From Thermosipho ferrireducens (GTDB lineage Bacteria > Thermotogota > Thermotogae > Thermotogales > Fervidobacteriaceae), in NCBI RefSeq assembly GCF_017358165.1, contig NZ_CP071446.1, positions 1,918,544 to 1,982,543 on the forward strand: a DNA stretch of 64,000 bases, given 5' to 3'. Within the stretch, counting starts at the first letter, position 1; every line of letters starts with the position of its first letter. The position numbers were made by a program, and so were the translations under genes. Under the pieces are notes generated by a model, which had not been told where the DNA came from, did no database searches, and worked only from the letters and a program-made list of their open reading frames with translations. Shown piece after piece: positions 45,965-55,758 of the stretch.

Positions 45965-46226
45965 CCTCTGAACTTTCCAGCCTTTCAATAAACTCTTTAT
46001 ATTTTTGGTCAATTTCTTCTTTTTCACGTTTAAAGTTTACTAACTTTGCCCTGGCAATCGCCAGTAGGTCCACTGTTTTTCCATATAACTTTAAAGCTAA
46101 TTCTATATCAACATCATTTTGATGGAAATATTCTTTAATTTCCTCTATTTGTTCCACTAACTCTTTGAAGGTTAACTTTTCCATTTCCTGTGTATTCAGT
46201 GCCAGAGTTTTCTTTATATCCAGCAT
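45942..46226 (-). CDS. xseB: Exodeoxyribonuclease VII small subunit XseB
   Basis: About 94 residues, mostly helical: LTFKELVEQIEEIKEYFHQN and LALKLYGKTVDLLAIARAKL, the XseB pattern. The ATG at 46226 follows AGGGG by 8 bases. The core motif would start at a later ATG (46184), which has a poor SD. Either way the gene overlaps xseA by 50 to 92 bases, so the two are read in different frames from the same DNA. It forms the exonuclease with XseA. Confidence 0.88.
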   Translation of the reverse strand: MLDIKKTLALNTQEMEKLTFKELVEQIEEIKEYFHQNDVDIELALKLYGKTVDLLAIARAKLVNFKREKEEIDQKYKEFIERLESSEDENEIPF

Positions 46227-47634
46227 CGTTTTCACCCCTAACTTCTAATTTTAGACATCCATCTTTTAAATAACCGGAAATTATATCACCCTTTTTAACA
46301 TCTTTTACACTAACTATTATTTTTTTCTTATTTTTGAGCACAGCTCCACCAAAAAGGAGCGAAGTTGCATATCCACCTTTTTTTACCAGATCGTTGAAAA
46401 GCTCGGTTAAAGAGTTATCTCCAGAAGAAATTTTGTCTATAATTGTTTGTGAAATATACATTTTTGTGTTTCTAAGGTAATTGTATTGGTTTACAACTTT
46501 ACTTTTTAAAAGGTCTGATATATATTTGATAAATTCTTTTGAAATAGTTTGACCACGCGTTTTTATTAAAGATTCAATCTTTAGTTTGAGGTTTTTTTGA
46601 GACTCGTTTAAATTTTTACCATAAGATTGAAAGGAATTATGCAGTAAAGTTCTTATGGTGTTAATTATTTCTGTATCTGATTTTCTTCTGAATTTTTCTA
46701 ATAAATTTCTGATAAATATTTCTGTTTCTCTTGCATGTATGTCTAAAATTCTTACATTATCTTCTATTTGTTTGGAAATAGCTCTGGCAACTTCCGTTGG
46801 TGTGGCAAATCTTTTCCATGCCACATAATCAGGTACAGTATAGTCTCTTTCATGACCTATACCGGATAACACCGGACAAAATTCGTTAAAAAGCGCTATT
46901 TCTATACCAAGTTTTAAGTCATCAAAGTACATTAAATCACTGGTTGAACCACCGCCTCTTGCAATTACCACAACATCGTAGTTTATACCTGATTTTTTAA
47001 TCTTTCTTAAAGCCATGATAACTCCAGACGGCGTTTCAGCGCCCTGCATTGGAGATTCGTAAAGATGAACAATTGGTTTGTAACTCTGCTGAACTGTTAA
47101 ATTTTTTAGAAAATCCTCATAGCCCGCAGCAGTTTTTGAAGATATAATAGCTATTTTCTTAATAGGTTCAAGTTCACTAAGATCATGATAACTCTCCATT
47201 AAAAGACCTTCTGATTTTAATATTTTAATTATCTCTTTTCTTCTTTTTTCAATTTCTGAATCACCAATAGGGGCGATGGTATCCGCATAAAAAGTAAAAC
47301 TCATTCTATCTTTGTAAAGAGAAAGTTTCCCCTGAAACACCCACTTTTTCCCAACAAGGTCTTCCGCGCGTCTCAACCCAATTCTCGATAACACCGTAAG
47401 CGCAATGTAGGCTGGAATATATACAGTAATTTCTATATTTCGCTTTCCATTCCGACCGACATATTCCTGAGAAACATCAATATAAATACCCGTTTTGTGA
47501 GATTTAGCACGCACAACATCGGCATGAAATCTCATTCTCTCTGAGGTTATACCTGTTAAATCTATCTTATGTTTTACGTATTCATAAAGTTCAATTAAAT
47601 TGTTAAATTCTATAATGTCATTTCTTTTTGGCAT
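46135..47634 (-). CDS. xseA: Exodeoxyribonuclease VII large subunit XseA
   Basis: About 499 residues. An N-terminal OB-fold (IYIDVSQEYVGRNGKRNIEI) is followed by the nuclease core with PIKKIAIISSKTAAGYEDFL, YDVVVIARGGGSTSDLMYFD and PVLSGIGHERDYTVPDYVAW, the standard XseA motifs. A long coiled coil follows. The ATG at 47634 overlaps the polA stop (TAATG). Confidence 0.95.
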   Translation of the reverse strand: MPKRNDIIEFNNLIELYEYVKHKIDLTGITSERMRFHADVVRAKSHKTGIYIDVSQEYVGRNGKRNIEITVYIPAYIALTVLSRIGLRRAEDLVGKKWVFQGKLSLYKDRMSFTFYADTIAPIGDSEIEKRRKEIIKILKSEGLLMESYHDLSELEPIKKIAIISSKTAAGYEDFLKNLTVQQSYKPIVHLYESPMQGAETPSGVIMALRKIKKSGINYDVVVIARGGGSTSDLMYFDDLKLGIEIALFNEFCPVLSGIGHERDYTVPDYVAWKRFATPTEVARAISKQIEDNVRILDIHARETEIFIRNLLEKFRRKSDTEIINTIRTLLHNSFQSYGKNLNESQKNLKLKIESLIKTRGQTISKEFIKYISDLLKSKVVNQYNYLRNTKMYISQTIIDKISSGDNSLTELFNDLVKKGGYATSLLFGGAVLKNKKKIIVSVKDVKKGDIISGYLKDGCLKLEVRGENDAGYKENSGTEYTGNGKVNLQRVSGTNRGN

Positions 47635-50312
47635 TATTCCCACTCTTTTCCATAATAAAGTTCCACTTCCAATGGTACCCTCAATTTTACGGCGTTTTCC
47701 ATTTCATTTTTTACAAGTTCTTTCATGTCTTCTAATTCTTTGTCTGGTACTTCAAAAACTAATTCGTCATGCACCTGCAAAATCATTTTACTTTCCATAT
47801 TGTTTCTTCTTAATTCTTTATATATATTTATCATAGCGAGTTTTATAATATCTGCCGCGGTTCCCTGAATTGGTGTATTTATAGCTATACGTTCTCCTTC
47901 AGCTCTTATATTCGCGTTTGACGACGTTATTTGAGGAATCTCTCGCCTTCTACCAAGGAGAGTTTCTACATAACCATTGGATTTAGCAAAATTTTTCATT
48001 TTTTGAATGTATTCAAAAACTCCAAAATAGTATTTGAAATAATTGTTGATAACTTTTCTGGTTTCAGAAATATCGAGGCCTATTCTTTTAGATAAACCAT
48101 AAGGGGATACACCATAAACGATAGCAAAGTTAACCATTTTACCTATCCGCCTCATCTTTTCTGTAATTAGTTCTTCTGAAACACCAAATATCCTCGAAGC
48201 CGTTAAACTATGGACATCCATACCTTCTTTAAATGCTCTTATCAAATTGACATCTTCGCTCATATGAGCAAGAATTCTCAACTCTATTTGAGAATAGTCT
48301 GCTCCAAGAATCCACCAATTATTTTCTTGAGGTTGTATAGCTTTTCGAATTTCACGACCTTCTTCAGTTCTTGAAGGTAAATTCTGCAAATTTGGTTCTG
48401 AACTGCTTAGCCGGCCAGTAGAAGTCCCTGTTTGATGAAAAGTTGTATGCACCCTTCCTGTAAATGGATTTATAACATTTGGTATAGTATCAACATAAGT
48501 GCTTTTTAATTTTTGAATTTTTCGGTATTCAAGTAATAATCTTGCTATTTCATAATTTTCTGCGAGTCCTACGAGTACTTCCGCATCTGTGGAAAAAACA
48601 CCTTTAGCCGTTTTTTTAGAAGTTGGAAGTTTAAGTTTATCAAAGAGTATATAAGCTACCTGCTTTGAAGAATTTACATTAAATTCTTCGCCAGCAATTT
48701 CAAATATTTTATTTTTCAAATTATTTAACTTACTTTCCATATTTTTAGAGAGTTTAAAAAGATAGTTTTTATTAAAATAAACACCATTTAGCTCCATCTC
48801 AGCCAGAACATTGATGAGAGGCATTTCTATATTATTCAACAATTCATCCATATGAGATTCATAAATATTTCGACTTAATATTCTAAATAATCTATAAGTT
48901 ATATCAGCATCTTCACACGAATACCTGGCAGCCTCTTCAACAGGGACATAGGAAAAGTCGTTAATAAAAAGCGGAGCATTAGTATCGACAACCTCTTCAT
49001 ACGATATCATTTTGTAACCTAAAAACTTCATAGCTAACTCATTTAAGTTAAATCGTTTTTCGTTTGGATTCAAAAGATAAGCGCCTATCATGGTATCAAA
49101 ATGAGGAAAATAAGGTTCTATACCATATTTTTTGAAAATTTTGTAATCATATTTTAAATTCTGCCCAACTATATTATAATCAGGTGATTCCAAAATTCTT
49201 TTCAAAAAAGCAGTTAAAACGTCAAAATCTATGTTTTTACCTTTTTTATGAGCCACAGGTATGTAATAGGCTTTTCCTTCAGCTGTAGCGATAGATATAC
49301 CCACAATTCTTGCTTCAAAAGGATCAAGTGAAGTTGTTTCGCTGTCTATCGAGAAAGTTCTAATTGAATCTATTTCTTTTTCTAATTTTTTAAGATCTTC
49401 AAGATTAGTTATTATTTTATAATTGGACTCAAAAGTACTGGAAGACTCATATAGTTTCAGTTCTTTTATGATACTCGAAAATTCGTACTTTTTAAGGATT
49501 TCAAGTAAATGAGATGGATTAAAGCCTTTATATTTAAAATCTTCATGTTTAAACTCTATGGGTACATCATAAATAAGAGTTGCAAGCTCCTTACTAAGTT
49601 TGAGATCATCCAGGCCATTTAATATTTTTTCCTTTAGTTTTGGTGTTAATAGATTTACATTATTCAAAATATTATCAATAGTTCCATATTTGTTAAGTAA
49701 TTTCGCCGCAGTTTTTTCACCTATCCCCGAAACACCCGGGATATTATCTATTGGATCTCCAACAAGCGCAAGATAATCAACGAACTGTTCGGGATATACT
49801 TTGTACCTTTCAAAAACAGTATCACGTGTATACAATTTTATATCTGTTATTCCTCTACCCACTCTCCATACAAACACATTTTCTGATACAAGCTGTAATA
49901 AATCTTTATCTCCAGTAACAATATTTACCGTTTCAAATAAACTTGAAGATTTTTTAGATATAGTTGCTATAATATCATCGGCTTCATAACCAGACAGTTT
50001 TATTACCTTTATTCCAAGCGCCTCGACAATTTCTTCAATGTATGGAATTTGTTTTTGCAACAGCTCAGGTGTTTCAGGTCTATTTGCTTTATAAGCTTCC
50101 ATTAGTTCTTTTCTGTGTTTACTCCCACCTTTTGAATCCATTACAAATACACAGGCATCTTTACCTGATGATATATGCTTGTTGAGAAATTTAATCAACA
50201 TTTTGGTTAAACCGTACACCGCATTTGTTGGAAACCCTGTCGTTGTACGAAGAGATTGGTCAATGGCATAAAACGCTCTATAAACCAATCCTGTTCCATC
50301 AAATATGAACAT
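47634..50312 (-). CDS. polA: DNA polymerase I
   Basis: An 892-residue family A polymerase. The N-terminal 5'-3' exonuclease domain (MFIFDGTGLVYRAFYAID, then GVSGIGEKTAAKLLNKYG) is followed by a 3'-5' proofreading domain with intact SIDSETTSLDPF. The polymerase domain has motif A DYSQIELRILAHMSED, motif B RRIGKMVNFAIVYGVSPYG and motif C QVHDELVFEV. The ATG at 50312 starts at the usual family position and overlaps the upstream gene. Length matches the Thermotoga enzyme, which also keeps proofreading. Confidence 0.97.
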   Translation of the reverse strand: MFIFDGTGLVYRAFYAIDQSLRTTTGFPTNAVYGLTKMLIKFLNKHISSGKDACVFVMDSKGGSKHRKELMEAYKANRPETPELLQKQIPYIEEIVEALGIKVIKLSGYEADDIIATISKKSSSLFETVNIVTGDKDLLQLVSENVFVWRVGRGITDIKLYTRDTVFERYKVYPEQFVDYLALVGDPIDNIPGVSGIGEKTAAKLLNKYGTIDNILNNVNLLTPKLKEKILNGLDDLKLSKELATLIYDVPIEFKHEDFKYKGFNPSHLLEILKKYEFSSIIKELKLYESSSTFESNYKIITNLEDLKKLEKEIDSIRTFSIDSETTSLDPFEARIVGISIATAEGKAYYIPVAHKKGKNIDFDVLTAFLKRILESPDYNIVGQNLKYDYKIFKKYGIEPYFPHFDTMIGAYLLNPNEKRFNLNELAMKFLGYKMISYEEVVDTNAPLFINDFSYVPVEEAARYSCEDADITYRLFRILSRNIYESHMDELLNNIEMPLINVLAEMELNGVYFNKNYLFKLSKNMESKLNNLKNKIFEIAGEEFNVNSSKQVAYILFDKLKLPTSKKTAKGVFSTDAEVLVGLAENYEIARLLLEYRKIQKLKSTYVDTIPNVINPFTGRVHTTFHQTGTSTGRLSSSEPNLQNLPSRTEEGREIRKAIQPQENNWWILGADYSQIELRILAHMSEDVNLIRAFKEGMDVHSLTASRIFGVSEELITEKMRRIGKMVNFAIVYGVSPYGLSKRIGLDISETRKVINNYFKYYFGVFEYIQKMKNFAKSNGYVETLLGRRREIPQITSSNANIRAEGERIAINTPIQGTAADIIKLAMINIYKELRRNNMESKMILQVHDELVFEVPDKELEDMKELVKNEMENAVKLRVPLEVELYYGKEWE

Positions 50313-50664
50313 CTTTGCCACGTTTTTGCATCTCCCTGATTTCCTCAAGTAAATTCACCGCTCGCCTTAGATGTGGAATTATAATTGAGCCTCCAACAAT
50401 GAGCGCCACATCAAACGCTTCAAAAAACTCTTCATCAGAAGTCCCAAGTTGCGCACAGCGAACAATGTGATAAGTAATACAATCATCACATCTTAATACC
50501 AATGACGCTACCAATCCCATTAACTCTTTTGTTTTTTCTGATAAAGTCCCTTTTCTGTAAACAGCGCTGTCAAGATTAAAAAATCTTTTGGTATTTAAAG
50601 TTCCCTCTTTTAATATTTTTTCATTCATTTTTTCGCGGAAGGCCTTAAATTCAGCCAAACTCAT
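50299..50664 (-). CDS. Carboxymuconolactone decarboxylase/AhpD-like protein
   Basis: A 121-residue helical protein. The CxxC-containing LRCDDCITYHIVRCAQLG is the AhpD-family redox motif with the conserved histidine. Such proteins act as thiol disulfide reductants or peroxidase partners. No AhpC is next to it, so a general redox role is the limit. It overlaps polA by 14 bases. Confidence 0.82.
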   Translation of the reverse strand: MSLAEFKAFREKMNEKILKEGTLNTKRFFNLDSAVYRKGTLSEKTKELMGLVASLVLRCDDCITYHIVRCAQLGTSDEEFFEAFDVALIVGGSIIIPHLRRAVNLLEEIREMQKRGKDVHI

Positions 50665-50677
50665 GAGTTAACCTCCT

Positions 50678-52759
50678 TCATTTTAGCTCATAAGTAAATG
50701 TTATTTCATCTCCGTCCTCAAGTAACTCAGTAAAATAAGCGTTTTTACCGTTCTTAAGAAGTCTGTAAGTTTTTACCTTTCTCAAATCTATATCAAAGAG
50801 TTGAAGTATGTCTGCCACGATAATACCACTTTCTTCACTTACAGTCGAGTAAATCTTATCTCCATTTTTTATCTGATATTCCTTGCTTACAATTACACCA
50901 TTTACGTTATAAAGAAGTGAATCTTTTTCAATTGTTGTTCGTTCCCCATTCAATATTATGTTAACTTTTTTGATTTCACCTTTTGTAATATCTTTGATTG
51001 TAATTGGAGTCTCGCTTATTACTACTTTCAAAGTTTCACCAGGTTCTGCTTTATTTTCATCTTTAAGTTCAAGATCATTTCTAAAAATCCTGACCTCTCC
51101 TACTTTCTTTTCCATATACACATCGTTGTAAAAAAACTCAACAGATGCAAGCTCTTTTTCCAGTTCTTTGCGAATACTTTTTATATAAACAGGATCATAT
51201 TCTATTTTATCTCCATCTTTTAAAGCTACGTTTTCCCTTGTTACCATTCCATTTAACATAACCGGCGGGTAGAAGTTTTTGATTCTGTCTTTGATTTTTA
51301 AGTAAATCGGAGGTACGATATCATACAAACGAACTTTTATAGCATCCCCATGCTTAGGTCTTCCTATTTCTATTTTATCTCCATGTCGCACTTTGTCACG
51401 TATATTTGCTTTCCTGCCATTCACAAAAATAGGAGCAGGCACTGGCATTTGCCCTTTTTTTACTAACATCTTTCCATTAACTTCCAGTATTAATGAATTC
51501 CCGGGTCTTCCCATTATATCAGCCATTGTGTACCCACACTGAAGGAGCACATCACCTATCGTATGACTTCCCGTAAAACCTATAAGTTGAATTGGTGTAT
51601 CATTTACATAAACTTGTTCAAATATTGCTCCACTTTTTGTGAGAGCTGTATAAGCAATACCTATTGGCGTAACAAATTCACTTCCCTGAATAATTTCTGT
51701 TTTATCCTCAATATTTAGATTTTTTGCGTCTTTAAGAGATATTTTTTCACTGTCTATTTCAAGGTATTTTGCCAGGTTTTCTATAAAACCTGGAACTTTT
51801 GCGCCACCACCGATAACCATCACAACCTGGGGCTTTTCTCCATTCAATTTTAATATTTCATCTGCAATATTTTTTGTAATATTTTCCAAAACAGGAGATA
51901 TTATGTTTATTAATTCTTTCCTGTGGATCTGTTTCTCTTTATCGAGTATATTTCTATACGTATAAGCCTCTTTACCGTCTGCAAGCCACCTTTTTATTTC
52001 CTCAGCAGTTGAAAAATCAACCAATAAAGCCTTTGTTATAGCTTCTGTTATTTCATCTCCAGCAAGAGGAACCATCCCGTATGCTATTATAGTTCCTTCC
52101 CTGGAAATAGCTATATCGCTTGTACCTGCCCCAACATCAATCATTGCTATGTTTAGTATTCTGAGGTCTTCTGGTACTGTTACGTTAATTGCTGCAATTG
52201 GTTCTAATGTCATATGAGTCATTGTTAAATTTACTTTTCTCAACACTGAAACCATTGCATCTACAACCTGGACAGGCAAAAAGGCTGTAACAACTTCCAC
52301 AGAAGCTTTGCTTCCCCTAAGTCCTTGCAAACTTTTTAACCATGTATCATCTAATTCATAACGAATAACCGAATAACCTACACAATACATATTTTCTTTT
52401 TGAAGTTTTTCCACGGCATTATCAACCGCTGCTAATTCTATACGAGTTATTAATTCAGAATTTATTTCCGAAAATTGTGTAACATTTTCTGTATATTTCC
52501 CAATCTGTGTATTAAGAAATCTTCCAGCAAGCGCTACCGCGACTTTGTCAAGCTTTATATTATTTCTCTTTTCTAACTCTTCTTTTACTTTTCTAACGGT
52601 TTTTGCTACCTTGTCCACATCATGGATTTGTCCATCAAGCATCGCACGATGCTCATGTTCTTTTATCACGATGTCATGAATAATTATTCTTTCATTTTCA
52701 TCAATTGATGCCAATAAACCAGCAATTTTTCGCGTCCCAACATCCAGAGCAAAAACCAA
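50678..52759 (-). CDS. FtsA-domain protein with long C-terminal beta-grasp-like extension
   Basis: A 693-residue protein. Residues 1-380 form an actin-like FtsA/PilM ATPase (VFALDVGTRKIAGLLAS, MIDVGAGTSDIAISREG, VMVIGGGAKVPGF). The remaining 310 residues have repeated motifs such as VNDTPIQLIGFTGSHTIGDV, VKKGQMPVPAPIFVNGRKAN and LNGERTTIEKDSLLYNVNG, which look like several small beta-grasp/TGS- or SLBB-like units. The protein is much longer than true FtsA (about 410). TTG at 52759 follows GGAGGTG; a GTG two codons earlier is the alternative. Probably a membrane- or cell-division-linked scaffold; exact role unknown. Confidence 0.78.
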   Translation of the reverse strand: MVFALDVGTRKIAGLLASIDENERIIIHDIVIKEHEHRAMLDGQIHDVDKVAKTVRKVKEELEKRNNIKLDKVAVALAGRFLNTQIGKYTENVTQFSEINSELITRIELAAVDNAVEKLQKENMYCVGYSVIRYELDDTWLKSLQGLRGSKASVEVVTAFLPVQVVDAMVSVLRKVNLTMTHMTLEPIAAINVTVPEDLRILNIAMIDVGAGTSDIAISREGTIIAYGMVPLAGDEITEAITKALLVDFSTAEEIKRWLADGKEAYTYRNILDKEKQIHRKELINIISPVLENITKNIADEILKLNGEKPQVVMVIGGGAKVPGFIENLAKYLEIDSEKISLKDAKNLNIEDKTEIIQGSEFVTPIGIAYTALTKSGAIFEQVYVNDTPIQLIGFTGSHTIGDVLLQCGYTMADIMGRPGNSLILEVNGKMLVKKGQMPVPAPIFVNGRKANIRDKVRHGDKIEIGRPKHGDAIKVRLYDIVPPIYLKIKDRIKNFYPPVMLNGMVTRENVALKDGDKIEYDPVYIKSIRKELEKELASVEFFYNDVYMEKKVGEVRIFRNDLELKDENKAEPGETLKVVISETPITIKDITKGEIKKVNIILNGERTTIEKDSLLYNVNGVIVSKEYQIKNGDKIYSTVSEESGIIVADILQLFDIDLRKVKTYRLLKNGKNAYFTELLEDGDEITFTYELK

Positions 52760-52761
52760 CG

Positions 52762-55059
52762 TCACACCTCCACAACAGTGACTCCGATACCGCCTTCTTC
52801 CTGCCTTCCGAATCTGTAAGTCTTAACTCTTTTATCATTTCTAAGAAAGTTCCAGATATTAGCTGCTAAACTACCTGTTCCTTTCCCATGAATTATATAA
52901 CCTGTTGAGAAATTTGAAAGTACAAGGTCATCTAAAAATTTATCTACTATCTCCAAAGCTTCAGAAACAGTTTTACCTCTGAGATCTATCTCATTCGTTT
53001 TTAAATAACTTTGTGTAAAAATATTTTGACTATAATCTTCTGTTTCCTCAGGGGGTGCAGAAATAATTAACTGATTTTTTCTGACCTCAACTTTCAAACC
53101 TTTAAAATCTACTAAAAATTTGTTCCCTCTCTTTTCCAAAACTTTTCCCACAGTAGTTCCATTTATCAACCGCACATAGCATCCTTCTACAATATCTCCG
53201 CCAGGTTCATTAACACCTGTGATTTTAATATTTTCAACTTTTTCATGAAGCTTTTCAAATAGCTTTTGCTTCTCTTCAAGTTCGTTTAATCTTTTTCTCA
53301 CAAGATTTGAGTTTTTCACATTTAAACTGTGCAACGCCAATTGCAGGTTCTTCTTAACATTTCTGACTTCTTTGTAGAGCTCTCTCAATTCCGCGTCTAT
53401 TTCCTCTATTCTTTTATATTTTAAAACTTCATATTTCTTTTCATACCTTTTTTTCAATTCCTCATACTCTTTTATCTGATGCTCAAGTTTTGTTTTTTCT
53501 TTGTGCAACTCGCTTACTTTTCTGTCAAGCTTTTGAATTATTTTTTCAACCTTTAAATGTTCTTCATTTAAAAATCTTTTAGATTTCTCGATTATTTCAG
53601 AAGGTAGACCGAGTTTCTCCGATATCTCAAAAGCGTGCGATGCTCCAGGTGTATTCAGCAGAATTCTATACGTTGGTTGTAAAGATTCCAAATCAAATTC
53701 CATGGAGGCAGTTAAAATATTTTCATGTTCCATTGCATATAATTTGACATTTGTCATGTGGGTCGTCACAATGAATTTAATATTTTCTTCTATAAGAGTT
53801 TCTAATATACCAAGCGCAAGAGCACTTCCTTCAAAAGGATCCGTACCTGAACCCAGCTCGTCAATAAGTACTAAAGAATTATTATCTGCATTTTCAAGGG
53901 CATGTACTATTCGGACTATATGGGAAGAAAAGGTACTCAGATTTTCTACAATTGCTTGAGCATCACCTATATCTATAAATAATTTAAACTCCGGAATACG
54001 CGTACCTTCCTCAGCAAGTATTGGAAAGCCCGCTTTTGCCATGAAGATAAAAAGTGCAATAGTTTTTAAAGTGACTGTTTTTCCTCCTGTATTTGGCCCA
54101 GTAATAACGATACCCATCTTATCAGAAGGTAAATCGATAGATATTGGCACCACTTTTTCTTCATCCAGAAGTGGATGACGAGCGTTAACCAACTTGAGAT
54201 AATCTCCATCAGGTTGCACAACTATCCCCTTATGGATAAGGGCGTATCTTGCTCTTGCATACAAAGAATCAAAATGTGCTACAAGTTCAATGTCCTGTAC
54301 TAACTTACCGTATCTATCGTGAATTTTGCTTGACAAACCTCTTAAAATTTTTGCAATTTCTATTTGCTCACTACTTAGAAGGGTTTTTATACGATCATTT
54401 AAATGAATGAATTCCTCGGGCTCAACATAAAGCGTTGCGCCCGAGGAAGAAGTTGAATGAACAATTCCCTTTATCTTATGACGATCGTGCGCTTTAATAG
54501 GAAAAACGTACCTATCATTACGTATGGTATAAGTTGGTTCTTGAAGAAGCTTTGAGTGCTGCGATATAAACTTATCTATTTTCCTTCTCGTTTCTTCGTA
54601 AAGGTTTTTTAAATCCTTTCTTATTTTCTTTAAAATAGGAGATGCGGAATCTTTAATATTTCCATCTTCGTCTAAAATTCTTTCTATTTCCTCAATAAGG
54701 TTTTGATAGTTTCCAAGTTTTGATATATAAAAACCGATTTTATATCTACTACTTTTAAAAAATATCTTGAGTTCTTCAATACCCCGTAAAAAGTTTCTGA
54801 CCAGAAGTATTTCTTCAGGTTCTAATATAACACCAGCTCTTGTTTTTTCAATAACATCCTTTATGTTTGAAAAATTTGAAACTGGTGGCAAACCCAAAGT
54901 ATTGAAAATGTCTATTAATTCTTTTAAATAGACAAACTCTGCTTCTGACGCAGTTTCATTCTGAATTTTTTCTATGTAGTCTTTTCCAAGTGTTGAAAAA
55001 GTTAATCTTTTAAATTGCTCAATTACAATGTTCCAATCAATGTACTTCTTTAAATTCAT
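52762..55059 (-). CDS. mutS2: Endonuclease MutS2
   Basis: A 765-residue protein without the mismatch-reading domain of MutS. Walker A is VITGPNTGGKTVTLKT, Walker B LVLIDELGSGTDPFEGSALA. A long coiled coil (about 510-630) and a C-terminal Smr nuclease domain follow (IDLRGKTVSEALEIVDKFLD, then YIIHGKGTGSL). MutS2 limits recombination and, in some bacteria, rescues collided ribosomes. ATG after GGAG. Confidence 0.97.
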   Translation of the reverse strand: MNLKKYIDWNIVIEQFKRLTFSTLGKDYIEKIQNETASEAEFVYLKELIDIFNTLGLPPVSNFSNIKDVIEKTRAGVILEPEEILLVRNFLRGIEELKIFFKSSRYKIGFYISKLGNYQNLIEEIERILDEDGNIKDSASPILKKIRKDLKNLYEETRRKIDKFISQHSKLLQEPTYTIRNDRYVFPIKAHDRHKIKGIVHSTSSSGATLYVEPEEFIHLNDRIKTLLSSEQIEIAKILRGLSSKIHDRYGKLVQDIELVAHFDSLYARARYALIHKGIVVQPDGDYLKLVNARHPLLDEEKVVPISIDLPSDKMGIVITGPNTGGKTVTLKTIALFIFMAKAGFPILAEEGTRIPEFKLFIDIGDAQAIVENLSTFSSHIVRIVHALENADNNSLVLIDELGSGTDPFEGSALALGILETLIEENIKFIVTTHMTNVKLYAMEHENILTASMEFDLESLQPTYRILLNTPGASHAFEISEKLGLPSEIIEKSKRFLNEEHLKVEKIIQKLDRKVSELHKEKTKLEHQIKEYEELKKRYEKKYEVLKYKRIEEIDAELRELYKEVRNVKKNLQLALHSLNVKNSNLVRKRLNELEEKQKLFEKLHEKVENIKITGVNEPGGDIVEGCYVRLINGTTVGKVLEKRGNKFLVDFKGLKVEVRKNQLIISAPPEETEDYSQNIFTQSYLKTNEIDLRGKTVSEALEIVDKFLDDLVLSNFSTGYIIHGKGTGSLAANIWNFLRNDKRVKTYRFGRQEEGGIGVTVVEV

Positions 55060-55072
55060 AAATTACACTCCA

Positions 55073-55723
55073 TTAAAAGTTCGTATTCATCAGAATAGAT
55101 ATTTGTAATGAATTTTGATTAGGTAAATCTAACGCACTAATGGGTTTCCCGGTTTCTGTTTTTGCTTCTAAATAAAAAGGAATTGCGTATCCCACACGTC
55201 CACTTATAAATGAATTTTTTCCAATATTTAAATCCACTCTTAATCCGGGGATCAGGTTAATCGACGGTATAATAATTTTATTGTAATGGTCAAAATCAGA
55301 TGTTGAAAAATTATCTGTTAAAGTCGAGCCAACTATTCTCACCTTGAATATTTCCTGCAAAAGTAATACTGACCCCTCAAATCCAACCTGTAATTTTTCA
55401 CCCTCATTAAAAAGGGTAATGCCAAATATTTTTACCGCTATGTCGAAACTCATGCCGCGAACCTGATAGCCTTCAGAATCCGGGAGATTCATATTTGTAA
55501 GAAGCGAAAACCCATAAGATAAAGGAGACCTATTAGCTGGATCAGCATTTTTCTCAACAGAGTATAAAAGTGCCAGCGTATCAAAAAACTGAGGCTTAAC
55601 TTCGCCAATACTCGACGTGGCAGGGTTTATTATAGTCAACCCCAAAAAACTCCCTCTATTTAATGAGAACGAAAAACTCAAAGTAAAAACCAGCAGTAAC
55701 GTGAATAAAGCCAACCTTTTCAT
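55073..55723 (-). CDS. Exported beta-barrel-like protein of unknown function
   Basis: A 216-residue protein with a signal peptide (MKRLALFTLLLVFTLSFSFS). The mature part alternates polar and hydrophobic residues and ends in NTNF with a terminal phenylalanine, as in outer-membrane beta barrels. FISGRVGYAIPFYLEAKTET fits transmembrane strands. Thermotogota have an outer toga membrane, so surface location is likely. No family is recognised. AAGGAGG SD. Confidence 0.65.
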   Translation of the reverse strand: MKRLALFTLLLVFTLSFSFSLNRGSFLGLTIINPATSSIGEVKPQFFDTLALLYSVEKNADPANRSPLSYGFSLLTNMNLPDSEGYQVRGMSFDIAVKIFGITLFNEGEKLQVGFEGSVLLLQEIFKVRIVGSTLTDNFSTSDFDHYNKIIIPSINLIPGLRVDLNIGKNSFISGRVGYAIPFYLEAKTETGKPISALDLPNQNSLQISILMNTNF

Positions 55724-55758
55724 GACCCCACCTCCTTCTCTTAGGATTATATCATAAT

